From Desmodus rotundus (taxonomy: Eukaryota > Chordata > Mammalia > Chiroptera > Phyllostomidae): 64,000 nt of DNA. The stretch spans positions 62,001-126,000 of the forward strand of contig NW_026527533.1 of NCBI RefSeq assembly GCF_022682495.2. Direction: 5' to 3'. Below the pieces are notes generated by a model. The model was not told the DNA's origin. It saw only the letters and a program-made list of their open reading frames with translations, and did not search any database. The stretch's first letter is position 1. Each line of letters starts with the position of its first letter. Both the position numbers and the translations under genes were made by a program. Shown here in pieces: positions 34,085 through 47,125 of this stretch.

Positions 34085-35534
34085 GGTCACAGCAGTTTTA
34101 CAGGGTCCCTGCGCACCTGTTCGGGGAAACAGCAGCCCTCCCTGCCACTCAGAGGACCGCACGATTTCCCACAGGCCACACTGCCTAGCAGTACCTTCAG
34201 CCCCGCACAGACAGTGTGCTAAGGACAGACTTGGGTACCGGGGGCATGGGCGGGGGATTTCCCATGGAACTCTCTAAGGGCCCGGTGCCCTGTGTGGCCC
34301 GGGGAGTGCCCATGCCGTTCCTTGACCCCGCAGGACACTTGCATCCAGCAATAAGCAGCCCTCTGCCTCCACGGGGCTCAAACACCTGGGCCCGGTGTGC
34401 GGGCACCTGGCGTACGTGGAGGCAAACTCGCAGACCCCTCTGGCCCGAACCCACCACTGGGAAGATCCCACTTTTCTTCCATCCGTAAAGGGGTCCTCCT
34501 TGAGGAGTGGAGGAACATGGGGAGGCCCCCAGGAGATGGCTTTTCTCCGAGCCGCGGCTGGCTCCTTTCGGGCCTATACGTGGGCCGCGCGTGCGCATTC
34601 AGGCTCCCAAGCACACACCTCCCTCGGCTCACCTGACACACCCTTTAGAGGTCACAGCAGTTCCACAGGGTCCTGGGCACCTGTCCGTGGACACAGGAGC
34701 CCTCCCTGCCACCTAAAGGACCACGCGATTTCCGCTGGGGAACACTGGCCAGAAGCACTCCCAGCCTCGCACAGACACTGTGCGCAGGATAGACTTGTGG
34801 ACCAGGGGCCTGGGCGGGGAATTTTCCAGGGAACTCTCTAAAGGCCAGGTGCCCTCTGTCGCCCTGGGAGTGCCCATGGCATCCCTTAACCCTGCAGGAT
34901 ACTATCATCCAGCAATAAGCAGCCCTCTGCCTCCACGGGGCTCAAACACCTGGGCCCGTTGTGCGAGCACCTGGCGTTCCTGCAGGCAAACCCGCAGACC
35001 CCTCTGGCCCGAACCCACCACTGGGAAGATCCCACTTTTCTTCCATCCGTAAAGGGGTCCTCCTTGAGGAGTGGAGGAACCTGGGGAGGCCCCCAGGAGA
35101 TGGCTTTTCTCCAAGCCGCGGCTGGCTCCTTTCGGGACTATAAGTGGGCCGCGCGTGCGCACTCAGGCTCCCCACAACAGGCGTCCCTCGGGTCACGGGA
35201 CCCACCCTTGAGGTGTCTCCTGACCCACCCTTGAGGGGTCACGTGACCCACCCCCGAGGGGTCACGTGACCCACACCGGAGGGGTGACGGGACCCACCCC
35301 TGGGGGTCTCGTGACGCACCCCTGAGGGGTCACGTGACCCACCCCTGGGGGGTCTCGTGACCGATCCTTGAGGTGTCACGTGACCCACCCCCGAGGGGTC
35401 TCGTGACCCACCCTTGAGGGCTCTCGTGACCTACCCTTTTGGGGTCACGTGACCCACCCTTGAGGGGTCTCGTGACCTACCCTTTTGGGGTCACGTGACC
35501 CACCCTTGAGGGGTCTCGTGACCCACCCTTGAGG
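34085..35534 (+). repeat. Block A-B + minisatellite (n about 15), most diverged B
   Basis: A is at 34085 with GGCAAACTCGCAG and GCGCATTCAGG. B at 34650 carries several private changes: a one-base loss in GGGTCCTGGGC, GAACCTGGGG, CTCCAAGCCGCGG and TTTCGGGACTATAAG. The array is 35190-35534. Confidence 0.87.
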
Positions 35535-37076
35535 GGTCACAGCAGTTTTACAGGGTCCCTGCGCACCTGTTCGGGGAAACAGCAGCCCTCCCTGCCACTC
35601 AGAGGACCGCACGATTTCCCACAGGCCACACTGCCTAGCAGTACCTTCAGCCCCGCACAGACAGTGTGCTAAGGACAGACTTGGGTACCGGGGGCATGGG
35701 CGGGGGATTTCCCATGGAACTCTCTAAAGGCCCGGTGCCCTGTGTGGCCCGGGGAGTGCCCATGCCGTTCCTTGACCCCGCAGGACACTTGCATCCAGCA
35801 ATAAGCAGCCCTCTGCCTCCACGGGGCTCAAACACCTGGGCCCGGTGTGCGGGCACCTGGCATACGTGGAGGGAAACCCGCAGACCCCTCTGGCGCGAAC
35901 CCACCACTGCGAAGATCCCCCTTTTCTTCCATCCATAATGGGGTCACGCTTGAGGAGTGGAGGAACATGGGGAGGCCCCCAGGAGATGGCTTTTCTCCGA
36001 GCCGCGGCTGGCTCGTTTCGGGCCTATACGTGGTCCGCGCATGCGCACTCAGGCTCCCAAGCACACACCTCCCTCGGCTCACCTGACCCACCCTTTAGAG
36101 GTCACAGCAGTTCCACAGGGTCCCTGGGCACCTGTCCGTGGACACAGGAGCCCTCCCTGCCACCTAGAGGACCACGCGATTTCCCCTGGGGAACACTGCC
36201 CAGAAGCACTCCCAGCCTCGCACAGACACTGTACGCAGGATAGACTTGTGGACCAGGGGCCTGGGCGGGGAATTTTCCAGGGAACTCTCTAAAGGCCAGG
36301 TGCACTCTGTCGCCCTGGGAGTGCCCACGCCTTCCCTTAACCCTGCAGGACACTATCATCCAGCAATAAGCAGCCCTCTGCCTCCACGGGGCTCAAACAC
36401 CTGGGCCCATTGTGCGAGCACCTGGCGTACGTGCAGGCAAACCCGCAGACCCCTCTGGCCCGAACCCACCACTGCGAAGATCCCCCTTTTCTTCCATCCG
36501 TAAAGGGGTCCTCCTTGAGAGGTGGAGGAACATGGGAGGCCCCCAGGAGATGGCTTTTCTCCGAACCGCGGCTGGCTCATTTCGGGCCTATAAGTGGGCC
36601 GCGCATGCGCACTCAGGCTCCCCACCACAAGCCTCCCTCGGGTCACGGGACCCACCCTTGACGTGTCTCCTGAACCACCGTTGAGGGGTCACGTGACCCA
36701 CCTCTGAGGGGTCACGTGACCCACCCCTGAGGGGTCTTGTGACCCACCCCACAGGGGTCACGTGACCCACCCCGTAGGGGTCACGTGACCCACCCCTGAG
36801 GGGTCTCGTGACCCACCCCTGAGGGGTCACGTGACCCACCCCTGAAGGGTCCCGTGACCCACCCCTGAGGGGTCACGTGACCCACCCCTGAGGGTTCGCA
36901 TGACCCACCCTTGAGAGGTCTCGTGACCTACCCTTTTGGGGTCACGTGACCCAACCTTTTGGGGTCACATGACCCACCCTTGAGGGGTCTCGTGACCCAC
37001 CCTTGAGGGGTCCCGTGAACCGCCCTTGGGAGGTCACGTTCCCCACCCTTAAGGGGTCACATGACCCACCTTGAGA
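35535..37076 (+). repeat. Block A-B + minisatellite (n about 19), left copy of the 3016-bp duplication
   Basis: A at 35535 has CCATCCATAATGGGG and CTGGCATACGTGG. B at 36100 has CTCCGAACCGCGG. The array is 36640-37076. Confidence 0.88.
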
Positions 37077-38550
37077 GGTCACAGCAGTTTTACAGGGTCC
37101 CTGCGCACCTGTTTGGGGAAACAGCGGCCCTCCCTGCCACTCAGAGGACCACACGATTTCCCACAGGCCACTGTGCCTAGCAGTACCTTCAGCCCCGCAC
37201 AGACAGTGTGCTAAGGACAGACTTGGGTACCGGGAGCATGGGCGGGGGATTTCCCATGGAACTCTCTAAGGGCCCGGTGCCCTGTGTGGCCCGGGGAGTG
37301 CCCATGCCGTTCCTTGACCCCGCAGGACACTTGCATCCAGCAATAAGCAGCCCTCTGCCCTCACGGGGCTCAAACACCTGGGCCCCGTGTGCGGGCACCT
37401 GGCGTACGTGGAGGCAAAACAGCAGACCCGTCTGGCGCGAACCCACCACTGCGAAGATCCCCCTTTTCTTCCATCCGTAAAGGGGTCACGCTTGAGGAGT
37501 GGAGGAACATGGGGAGGCCCCCAGGAGATGGCTTTTCTCCGAGCCGCGGCTGGCTCGTTTCGGGCCTATACGTGGTCCGCGCATGCGCACTCAGGCTCCC
37601 AAGCACACACCTCCCTCGGCTCACCTGACCCACCCTTTAGAGGTCACAGCAGTTCCACAGGGTCCCTGGGCACCTGTCCGTGGACACAGGAGCCCTCCCT
37701 GCCACCTAGAGGACCACGCGATTTCCCCTGGGGAACACTGCCCAGAAGCACTCCCAGCCTCGCACAGACACTGTACGCAGGATAGACTTGTGGACCAGGG
37801 GCCTGGGCGGGGAATTTTCCAGGGAACTCTCTAAAGGCCAGGTGCCCTCTGTCGCCCTAGGAGTGCCCATGCCTTCCCTTAACCCTGCAGGACACTATCA
37901 TCCAGCAATAAGCAGCCATCTGCCTCCACGGGGCTCAAACACCTGGGCCCATTGTGCGAGCACCTGGCGTACGTGCAGGCAAACACGCAGACCCCTCTGG
38001 CCCTAACCCACCACTGGGAAGATCCCACTTTTCTTCCATCCGTAAAGGGGTCCTCCTTGAGGAGTGGAGGAACATGGGGAGGCCCCCAGGAGATGGCTTT
38101 TCTCCGATCCGCGGCTGGCTCCTTTCGGGCCTATACGTGGGCCGCGCGTGCGCACTCAGGCTCCCCACCACAAGCCTCCCTCGGGTCACGGGACCCACCC
38201 TTGACGTGTCTCCTGAACCACCGTTGAGGGGTCACGGCACCCACCCCTGAGGGGTCAGGTGACCCACCCCTGAGGGGTCACGTGACCCACCCCGAGGGGT
38301 CTCGTGACCCACACCTGAGGGGTCACGTGACCCACTACTGGGGGGTCACGTGACCCACACCTGAGGGGTCTCGTGACCCACCCCACAGGGGTCACGTGAC
38401 CCACCCCTGAGGGGTCACATGACCCACCCTTGAGGGGTCTCGTGACCTACCCTTTTGGGGTCACGTGACCCACCCTTGAGGGGTCTCGTGACCTACCCTT
38501 TTGGGGTCACGTGACCCACCCTTGAGGGGTCTCGTGACCCACCCTTGAGG
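37077..38550 (+). repeat. Block A-B + minisatellite (n about 16), left copy of the 3016-bp duplication
   Basis: A at 37077 has CACCTGTTTGGGG. B at 37642 has CTCCGATCCGCGG near 38106. The array is 38183-38550. Confidence 0.88.
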
Positions 38551-40092
38551 GGTCACAGCAGTTTTACAGGGTCCCTGCGCACCTGTTCGGGGAAACAGCA
38601 GCCCTCCCTGCCACTCAGAGGACCGCACGATTTCCCACAGGCCACACTGCCTAGCAGTACCTTCAGCCCCGCACAGACAGTGTGCTAAGGACAGACTTGG
38701 GTACCGGGGGCATGGGCGGGGGATTTCCCATGGAACTCTCTAAAGGCCCGGTGCCCTGTGTGGCCCGGGGAGTGCCCATGCCGTTCCTTGACCCCGCAGG
38801 ACACTTGCATCCAGCAATAAGCAGCCCTCTGCCTCCACGGGGCTCAAACACCTGGGCCCGGTGTGCGGGCACCTGGCATACGTGGAGGGAAACCCGCAGA
38901 CCCCTCTGGCGCGAACCCACCACTGCGAAGATCCCCCTTTTCTTCCATCCATAATGGGGTCACGCTTGAGGAGTGGAGGAACATGCGGAGGCCCCCAGGA
39001 GATGGCTTTTCTCCGAGCCGCGGCTGGCTCGTTTCGGGCCTATACGTGGGCCGCGCATGCGCACTCAGGCTCCCAAGCACACACCTCCCTCGGCTCACCT
39101 GACCCACCCTTTAGAGGTCACAGCAGTTCCACAGGGTCCCTGGGCACCTGTCCGTGGACACAGGAGCCCTCCCTGCCACCTAGAGGACCACGCGATTTCC
39201 CCTGGGGAACACTGCCCAGAAGCACTCCCAGCCTCGCACAGACACTGTACGCAGGATAGACTTGTGGACCAGGGGCCTGGGCGGGGAATTTTCCAGGGAA
39301 CTCTCTAAAGGCCAGGTGCACTCTGTCGCCCTGGGAGTGCCCACGCCTTCCCTTAACCCTGCAGGACACTATCATCCAGCAATAAGCAGCCCTCTGCCTC
39401 CACGGGGCTCAAACACCTGGGCCCATTGTGCGAGCACCTGGCGTACGTGCAGGCAAACCCGCAGACCCCTCTGGCCCGAACCCACCACTGCGAAGATCCC
39501 CCTTTTCTTCCATCCGTAAAGGGGTCCTCCTTGAGAGGTGGAGGAACATGGGAGGCCCCCAGGAGATGGCTTTTCTCCGAACCGCGGCTGGCTCATTTCG
39601 GGCCTATAAGTGGGCCGCGCATGCGCACTCAGGCTCCCCACCACAAGCCTCCCTCGGGTCACGGGACCCACCCTTGACGTGTCTCCTGAACCACCGTTGA
39701 GGGGTCACGTGACCCACCTCTGAGGGGTCACGTGACCCACCCCTGAGGGGTCTTGTGACCCACCCCACAGGGGTCACGTGACCCACCCCGTAGGGGTCAC
39801 GTGACCCACCCCTGAGGGGTCTCGTGACCCACCCCTGAGGGGTCACGTGACCCACCCCTGAAGGGTCCCGTGACCCACCCCTGAGGGGTCACGTGACCCA
39901 CCCCTGAGGGTTCGCATGACCCACCCTTGAGAGGTCTCGTGACCTACCCTTTTGGGGTCACGTGACCCAACCTTTTGGGGTCACATGACCCACCCTTGAG
40001 GGGTCTCGTGACCCACCCTTGAGGGGTCCCGTGAACCGCCCTTGGGAGGTCACGTTCCCCACCCTTAAGGGGTCACATGACCCACCTTGAGA
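38551..40092 (+). repeat. Block A-B + minisatellite (n about 19), right copy of the 3016-bp duplication
   Basis: It shares CCATAATGGGG and CCGAACCGCGG with 35535-37076. By eye the A differs at two places: GAACATGCGG near 38985, and TGGGCCGCG near 39050 against TGGTCCGCG. The array is 39656-40092. Confidence 0.88.
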
Positions 40093-41566
40093 GGTCACAG
40101 CAGTTTTACAGGGTCCCTGCGCACCTGTTTGGGGAAACAGCGGCCCTCCCTGCCACTCAGAGGACCACACGATTTCCCACAGGCCACTGTGCCTAGCAGT
40201 ACCTTCAGCCCCGCACAGACAGTGTGCTAAGGACAGACTTGGGTACCGGGAGCATGGGCGGGGGATTTCCCATGGAACTCTCTAAGGGCCCGGTGCCCTG
40301 TGTGGCCCGGGGAGTGCCCATGCCGTTCCTTGACCCCGCAGGACACTTGCATCCAGCAATAAGCAGCCCTCTGCCCTCACGGGGCTCAAACACCTGGGCC
40401 CCGTGTGCGGGCACCTGGCGTACGTGGAGGCAAAACAGCAGACCCGTCTGGCGCGAACCCACCACTGCGAAGATCCCCCTTTTCTTCCATCCGTAAAGGG
40501 GTCACGCTTGAGGAGTGGAGGAACATGGGGAGGCCCCCAGGAGATGGCTTTTCTCCGAGCCGCGGCTGGCTCGTTTCGGGCCTATACGTGGTCCGCGCAT
40601 GCGCACTCAGGCTCCCAAGCACACACCTCCCTCGGCTCACCTGACCCACCCTTTAGAGGTCACAGCAGTTCCACAGGGTCCCTGGGCACCTGTCCGTGGA
40701 CACAGGAGCCCTCCCTGCCACCTAGAGGACCACGCGATTTCCCCTGGGGAACACTGCCCAGAAGCACTCCCAGCCTCGCACAGACACTGTACGCAGGATA
40801 GACTTGTGGACCAGGGGCCTGGGCGGGGAATTTTCCAGGGAACTCTCTAAAGGCCAGGTGCCCTCTGTCGCCCTAGGAGTGCCCATGCCTTCCCTTAACC
40901 CTGCAGGACACTATCATCCAGCAATAAGCAGCCATCTGCCTCCACGGGGCTCAAACACCTGGGCCCATTGTGCGAGCACCTGGCGTACGTGCAGGCAAAC
41001 ACGCAGACCCCTCTGGCCCTAACCCACCACTGGGAAGATCCCACTTTTCTTCCATCCGTAAAGGGGTCCTCCTTGAGGAGTGGAGGAACATGGGGAGGCC
41101 CCCAGGAGATGGCTTTTCTCCGATCCGCGGCTGGCTCCTTTCGGGCCTATACGTGGGCCGCGCGTGCGCACTCAGGCTCCCCACCACAAGCCTCCCTCGG
41201 GTCACGGGACCCACCCTTGACGTGTCTCCTGAACCACCGTTGAGGGGTCACGGCACCCACCCCTGAGGGGTCAGGTGACCCACCCCTGAGGGGTCACGTG
41301 ACCCACCCCGAGGGGTCTCGTGACCCACACCTGAGGGGTCACGTGACCCACTACTGGGGGGTCACGTGACCCACACCTGAGGGGTCTCGTGACCCACCCC
41401 ACAGGGGTCACGTGACCCACCCCTGAGGGGTCACATGACCCACCCTTGAGGGGTCTCGTGACCTACCCTTTTGGGGTCACGTGACCCACCCTTGAGGGGT
41501 CTCGTGACCTACCCTTTTGGGGTCACGTGACCCACCCTTGAGGGGTCTCGTGACCCACCCTTGAGG
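40093..41566 (+). repeat. Block A-B + minisatellite (n about 16), right copy of the 3016-bp duplication
   Basis: A is at 40093, B at 40658 with the shared CCGATCCGCGG, and the array at 41199-41566. I saw no difference from 37077-38550. Confidence 0.88.
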
Positions 41567-42361
41567 GGTCACAGCAGTTTTACAGGGTCCCTGCGCACCT
41601 GTTCGGGGAAACAGCAGCCCTCCCTGCCACTCAGAGGACCGCACGATTTCCCACAGGCCACACTGCCTAGCAGTACCTTCAGCCCCGCACAGACAGTGTG
41701 CTAAGGACAGACTTGGGTACCGGGGGCATGGGCGGGGGATTTCCCATGGAACTCTCTAAGGGCCCGGTGCCCTGTGTGGCCCGGGGAGTGCCCATGCCGT
41801 TCCTTGACCCCGCAGGACACTTGCATCCACCAATAAGCAGCCCTCTGCCTCCACGGGGCTCAAACACCTGGGCCCGGTGTGCGGGCACCTGGCCTACGTG
41901 GAGGCAAACCCGCAGACCCCTCTGGCGCGAACCCACCACTGCGAAGATCCCCCTTTTCTTCCATCCGTAAAGGGGTCCTCCTTGAGGAGTGGAGGAACAT
42001 GGGGAGGCCCCCAGGAGATGGCTTTTCTCCGAGCCGCGGCTGGCTCCTTTCGGGCCTATACGTGGGCCGCGCGTGCGCACTCAGGCTCCCCACAACAGGC
42101 CTCCCTCGGGTCACGGGACCCACCCTTGAGGTGTCTCCTGACCCACCCCTGAGGGGTCTTGTGACCCACCCCTGAGGGGTCTCGTGACCCACCCCTGAGG
42201 GGTCACGTGACCCACCCCTGAGGGGTCCCGTGACCCACCCTTGAGGGGTTTTGTGACCCACCCTTTTGGGGTCACGTGACCCACCCTTTCGGGGTCTCGT
42301 GACCCACCCTTGGGAGGTCACCTGTCCCACCCTGGAGGGGTCAGGTGACCCGCCCTTGAGA
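41567..42361 (+). repeat. Block A alone + minisatellite (n about 11)
   Basis: This is the counterpart of 14902-15696 at an offset of 26665 bp. The A has the CCAAT form and GGCCTACGTGG. The array is 42108-42361. Confidence 0.88.
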
Positions 42362-43315
42362 GGTCACAGCAGTATCACAGGGTCACTGCGCACCGGTCCA
42401 TGGAAACAGAAGCCCTCCCTGCCACTCAGAGGACCGCGCGATTTCCCCTAGGCAACACTGCCCAGCAGCACTCTCAGCCCCGCACAGACAGTGTGCAAAG
42501 GACAGACTTGGATACCAGGGGCCTGGGCGGGGGATTTTCCATGGAACTCTCGGAGGGCCCGGTGCCCTGTGTCGCCCGGGAGTGCCCATGCCCTTCCTTG
42601 ACCCCGCAGGACACTTGCATCCAGCAATAAGCAGCCGTCTAACTCCACGGGGCTCAAACACCTGGGCCCGGTGTGCGGGACCTGGCATACGTGGAGGCAA
42701 ACCCCCTGAACCCTCTGGCCCGAACCCACCACTGCGAAGATCCCCCTTTTCTTCCATCCTTAAAGGGGCCCTCCCTGGGGAGTGGAGGAACAAGGGGAGG
42801 CCCCCAGGAGATGGCTTTTCTCCGAGCCGCGGCTGGCTCATTTCGGGCCTATAAGTGGGCCTCGCGTGCGCACTCAGTCTCCCCACCACAAGCCTCCCTC
42901 GGGTCACGGGACCCACCCTTGACGTGTCTCCTGAACCACCGTTGAGGGGTCACGTCACCCAGCCCTGAGGGGTCACGTGACCCACCCCTGAGGGGTCTCG
43001 TGACCCACCCCACAGGGGTCACGTGACCCAACCCTGAGGCGTCACGTGAACCAACCCTGAGGGGTCACGTGACCCACCCCTGAGGGATCACGTGACCCAC
43101 TCCTGGGGGGTCACGTGACCCACCCCCGAGGGGTCTCGTGACCCACCCTTGAGGGCTCTCGTGACCCACCCCTGAGGGGTCACGTGACCCACCCTTGAGG
43201 GGTCTCGTGACCTACCCTTTTGGGGTCACGTGACCCACCCTTGAGGGGTCTCGTGACCTACCCTTTTGGGGTCACGTGACCCACCCTTGAGGGGTCTCGT
43301 GACCCACCCTTGAGG
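42362..43315 (+). repeat. Block C + minisatellite (n about 18)
   Basis: The C core has GTCTAACTCCACGG and CTCAGTCTCCCC as private changes. The array is 42901-43315. Confidence 0.88.
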
Positions 43316-44856
43316 GGTCACAGCAGTTTTACAGGGTCCCTGGGCACCTGTTCGGGGAAACAGCAGCCCTCCCTGCCACTCAGAGGACCGCACGATTTCC
43401 CACAGGCCACACTGCCTAGCAGTACCTTCAGCCCCGCACAGACAGTGTGCTAAGGACAGACTTGGGTACCGGGGGCATGGGCGGGGGATTTCCCATGGAA
43501 CTCTCTAAGGGCCCGGTGCCCTGTGTGGCCCGGGGAGTGCCCATGCCGTTCCTTGACCCCGCAGGACACTTGCATCCACCAATAAGCAGCCCTCTGCCTC
43601 CACGGGGCTCAAACACCTGGGCCCGGTGTGCGGGCACCTGGCGTACGTGGAGGCAAACCCGCAGACCCCTCTGGCGCGAACCCACCACTGCGAAGATCCC
43701 CCTTTTCTTCCATCCGTAAAGGGGTCACGCTTGAGGAGTGGAGGAACATGGGGAGGCCCCCAGGAGATGGCTTTTCTCCGAGCCGCGGCTGGCTCGTTTC
43801 GGGCCTATACGTGGGCCGCGCATGCGCACTCAGGCTCCCAAGCACACACCTCCCTCGGCTAACCTGACCCACCCTTTAGAGGTCACAGCAGTTCCACAGG
43901 GTCCCTGGGCACCTGTCCGTGGACACAGGAGCCCTCCCTGCCACCTAGAGGACCACGCGATTTCCCCTGGGGAACACTGCCCAGAAGCACTCCCAGCCTC
44001 GCACAGACACTGTACGCAGGATAGACTTGTGGACCAGGGGCCTGGGCGGGGAATTTTCCAGGGAACTCTCTAAAGGCCAGGTGCACTCTGTCGCCCTGGG
44101 AGTGCCCACGCCTTCCCTTAACCCTGCAGGACACTATCATCCAGCAATAAGCAGCCCTCTGCCTCCACGGGGCTCAAACACCTGGGCCCATTGTGCGAGC
44201 ACCTGGCGTACGTGCAGGCAAACCCGCAGACCCCTCTGGCCCGAACCCACCACTGCGAAGATCCCCCTTTTCTTCCATCCGTAAAGGGGTCCTCCTTGAG
44301 AGGTGGAGGAACATGGGAGGCCCCCAGGAGATGGCTTTTCTCCGAGCCGCGGCTGGCTCATTTCGGGCCTATAAGTGGGCCGCGCATGCGCACTCAGGCT
44401 CCCCACCACAAGCCTCCCTCGGGTCACGGGACCCACCCTTGATGTGTCTCCTGAACCACCGTTGAGGGGTCACGTGACCCACCCCTGAGGGGTCACGTGA
44501 CCCACCCCTGAGGGGTCACGTGACCCACCCCACAGGGGTCACGTGACCCACCCCGTAGGGGTCACGTGACCCACCCCTGAGGGTCTCGTGACCCACCCCT
44601 GAGGGGTCACGTGACCCACCCCTGAAGGGTCCCGTGACCCACCCCTGAGGGGTCACGTGACCCACCCCTGAGGGTTCGCATGACCCACCCTTGAGAGGTC
44701 TCGTGACCTACCCTTTTGGGGTCACGTGACCCAACCTTTTGGGGTCACATGACCCACCCTTGAGGGGTCTCGTGACCCACCCTTGAGGGGTCTCGTGAAC
44801 CGCCCTTGGGAGGTCACGTTCCCCACCCTTAAGGGGTCACATGACCCACCTTGAGA
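43316..44856 (+). repeat. Block A-B + minisatellite (n about 19)
   Basis: A is at 43316 (CCAAT form) with GGAGGCAAACCCG rather than the GGAGGGAAACCCG of 16651. B is at 43881 and the array at 44421-44856, again starting TTGATGTGTCTCC. Confidence 0.88.
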
Positions 44857-46330
44857 GGTCACAGCAGTTTTACAGGGTCCCTGCGCACCTGTTCGGGGAA
44901 ACAGCGGCCCTCCCTGCCACTCAGAGGACCGCACGATTTCCCACAGGCCACACTGCCTAGCAGTACCTTCAGCCCCGCACAGACAGTGTGCTAAGGACAG
45001 ACTTGGGTACCGGGAGCATGGGCGGGGGATTCCCCATGGAACTCTCTAAGGGCCCGGTGCCATGTGTGGCCCGGGGAGTGCCCATGCCGTTCCTTGACCC
45101 CGCAGGACACTTGCATCCAGCAATAAGCAGCCCTCTGCCCTCACGGGGCTCAAACACCTGGGCCCCGTGTGCGGGCACCTGGCGTACGTGGAGGCAAAAC
45201 AGCAGACCCGTCTGGCGCGAACCCACCACTGCGAAGATCCCCCTTTTCTTCCATCCGTAAAGGGGTCACGCTTGAGGAGTGGAGGAACATGGGGAGGCCC
45301 CCAGGAGATGGCTTTTCTCCGAGCCGCGGCTGGCTCGTTTCGGGCCTATACGTGGTCCGCGCATGCGCACTCAGGCTCCCAAGCACACACCTCCCTCGGC
45401 TCACCTGACCCACCCTTTAGAGGTCACAGCAGTTCCACAGGGTCCCTGGGCACCTGTCCGTGGACACAGGAGCCCTCCCTGCCACCTAGAGGACCACGCG
45501 ATTTCCCCTGGGGAACACTGCCCAGAAGCACTCCCAGCCTCGCACAGACACTGTACGCAGGATAGACTTGTGGACCAGGGGCCTGGGCGGGGAATTTTCC
45601 AGGGAACTCTCTAAAGGCCAGGTGCCCTCTGTCGCCCTAGGAGTGCCCATGCCTTCCCTTAACCCTGCAGGACACTATCATCCAGCAATAAGCAGCCATC
45701 TGCCTCCACGGGGCTCAAACACCTGGGCCCATTGTGCGAGCACCTGGCGTACGTGCAGGCAAACACGCAGACCCCTCTGGCCCTAACCCACCACTGGGAA
45801 GATCCCACTTTTCTTCCATCCGTAAAGGGGTCCTCCTTGAGGAGTGGAGGAACATGGGGAGGCCCCCAGGAGATGGCTTTTCTCCGAGCCGCGGCTGGCT
45901 CCTTTCGGGCCTATACGTGGGCCGCGCGTGCGCACTCAGGCTCCCCACCACAAGCCTCCCTCGGGTCACGGGACCCACCCTTGACGTGTCTCCTGAACCA
46001 CCGTTGAGGGGTCACGGCACCCACCCCTGAGGGGTCAGGTGACCCACCCCTGAGGGGTCACGTGACCCACCCCGAGGGGTCTCGTGACCCACACCTGAGG
46101 GGTCACGTGACCCACTACTGGGGGGTCACGTGACCCACACCTGAGGGGTCTCGTGACCCACCCCACAGGGGTCACGTGACCCACCCCTGAGGGGTCACAT
46201 GACCCACCCTTGAGGGGTCTCGTGACCTACCCTTTTGGGGTCACGTGACCCACCCTTGAGGGGTCTCGTGACCTACCCTTTTGGGGTCACGTGACCCACC
46301 CTTGAGGGGTCTCGTGACCCACCCTTGAGG
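44857..46330 (+). repeat. Block A-B + minisatellite (n about 16)
   Basis: A at 44857 shares the symmetric GGGGATTCCCC (45025-45035) and GCCATGTGTGG with 18192. B at 45422 has GGGAAGATCCCAC and TATACGTGGG, unlike its counterpart at 18757. The array is 45963-46330. Confidence 0.88.
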
Positions 46331-47125
46331 GGTCACAGCAGTTTTACAGGGTCCCTGCGCACCTGTTCGGGGAAACAGCAGCCCTCCCTGCCACTCAGAG
46401 GACCGCACGATTTCCCACAGGCCACACTGCCTAGCAGTACCTTCAGCCCCGCACAGACAGTGTGCTAAGGACAGACTTGGGTACCGGGGGCATGGGCGGG
46501 GGATTTCCCATGGAACTCTCTAAGGGCCCGGTGCCCTGTGTGGCCCGGGGAGTGCCCATGCCGTTCCTTGACCCCGCAGGACACTTGCATCCACCAATAA
46601 GCAGCCCTCTGCCTCCACGGGGCTCAAACACCTGGGCCCGGTGTGCGGGCACCTGGCCTACGTGGAGGCAAACCCGCAGACCCCTCTGGCGCGAACCCAC
46701 CACTGCGAAGATCCCCCTTTTCTTCCATCCGTAAAGGGGTCCTCCTTGAGGAGTGGAGGAACATGGGGAGGCCCCCAGGAGATGGCTTTTCTCCGAGCCG
46801 CGGCTGGCTCCTTTCGGGCCTATACGTGGGCCGCGCGTGCGCACTCAGGCTCCCCACAACAGGCCTCCCTCGGGTCACGGGACCCACCCTTGAGGTGTCT
46901 CCTGACCCACCCCTGAGGGGTCTTGTGACCCACCCCTGAGGGGTCTCGTGACCCACCCCTGAGGGGTCACGTGACCCACCCCTGAGGGGTCCCGTGACCC
47001 ACCCTTGAGGGGTTTTGTGACCCACCCTTTTGGGGTCACGTGACCCACCCTTTCGGGGTCTCGTGACCCACCCTTGGGAGGTCACCTGTCCCACCCTGGA
47101 GGGGTCAGGTGACCCGCCCTTGAGA
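46331..47125 (+). repeat. Block A alone + minisatellite (n about 11)
   Basis: It repeats 41567-42361 at 4764 bp. The array 46872-47125 leads into a C-type left end. Confidence 0.88.

Larger units (their letters stand above)
35535..41566 (+). repeat. 3016-bp tandem duplication (two copies)
   Basis: Copies 35535-38550 and 38551-41566 share private changes in all four cores (CCATAATGG, CCGAACCGCGG, CACCTGTTTGGGG, CCGATCCGCGG). I noted two differences, both in the first A core. Confidence 0.9.
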
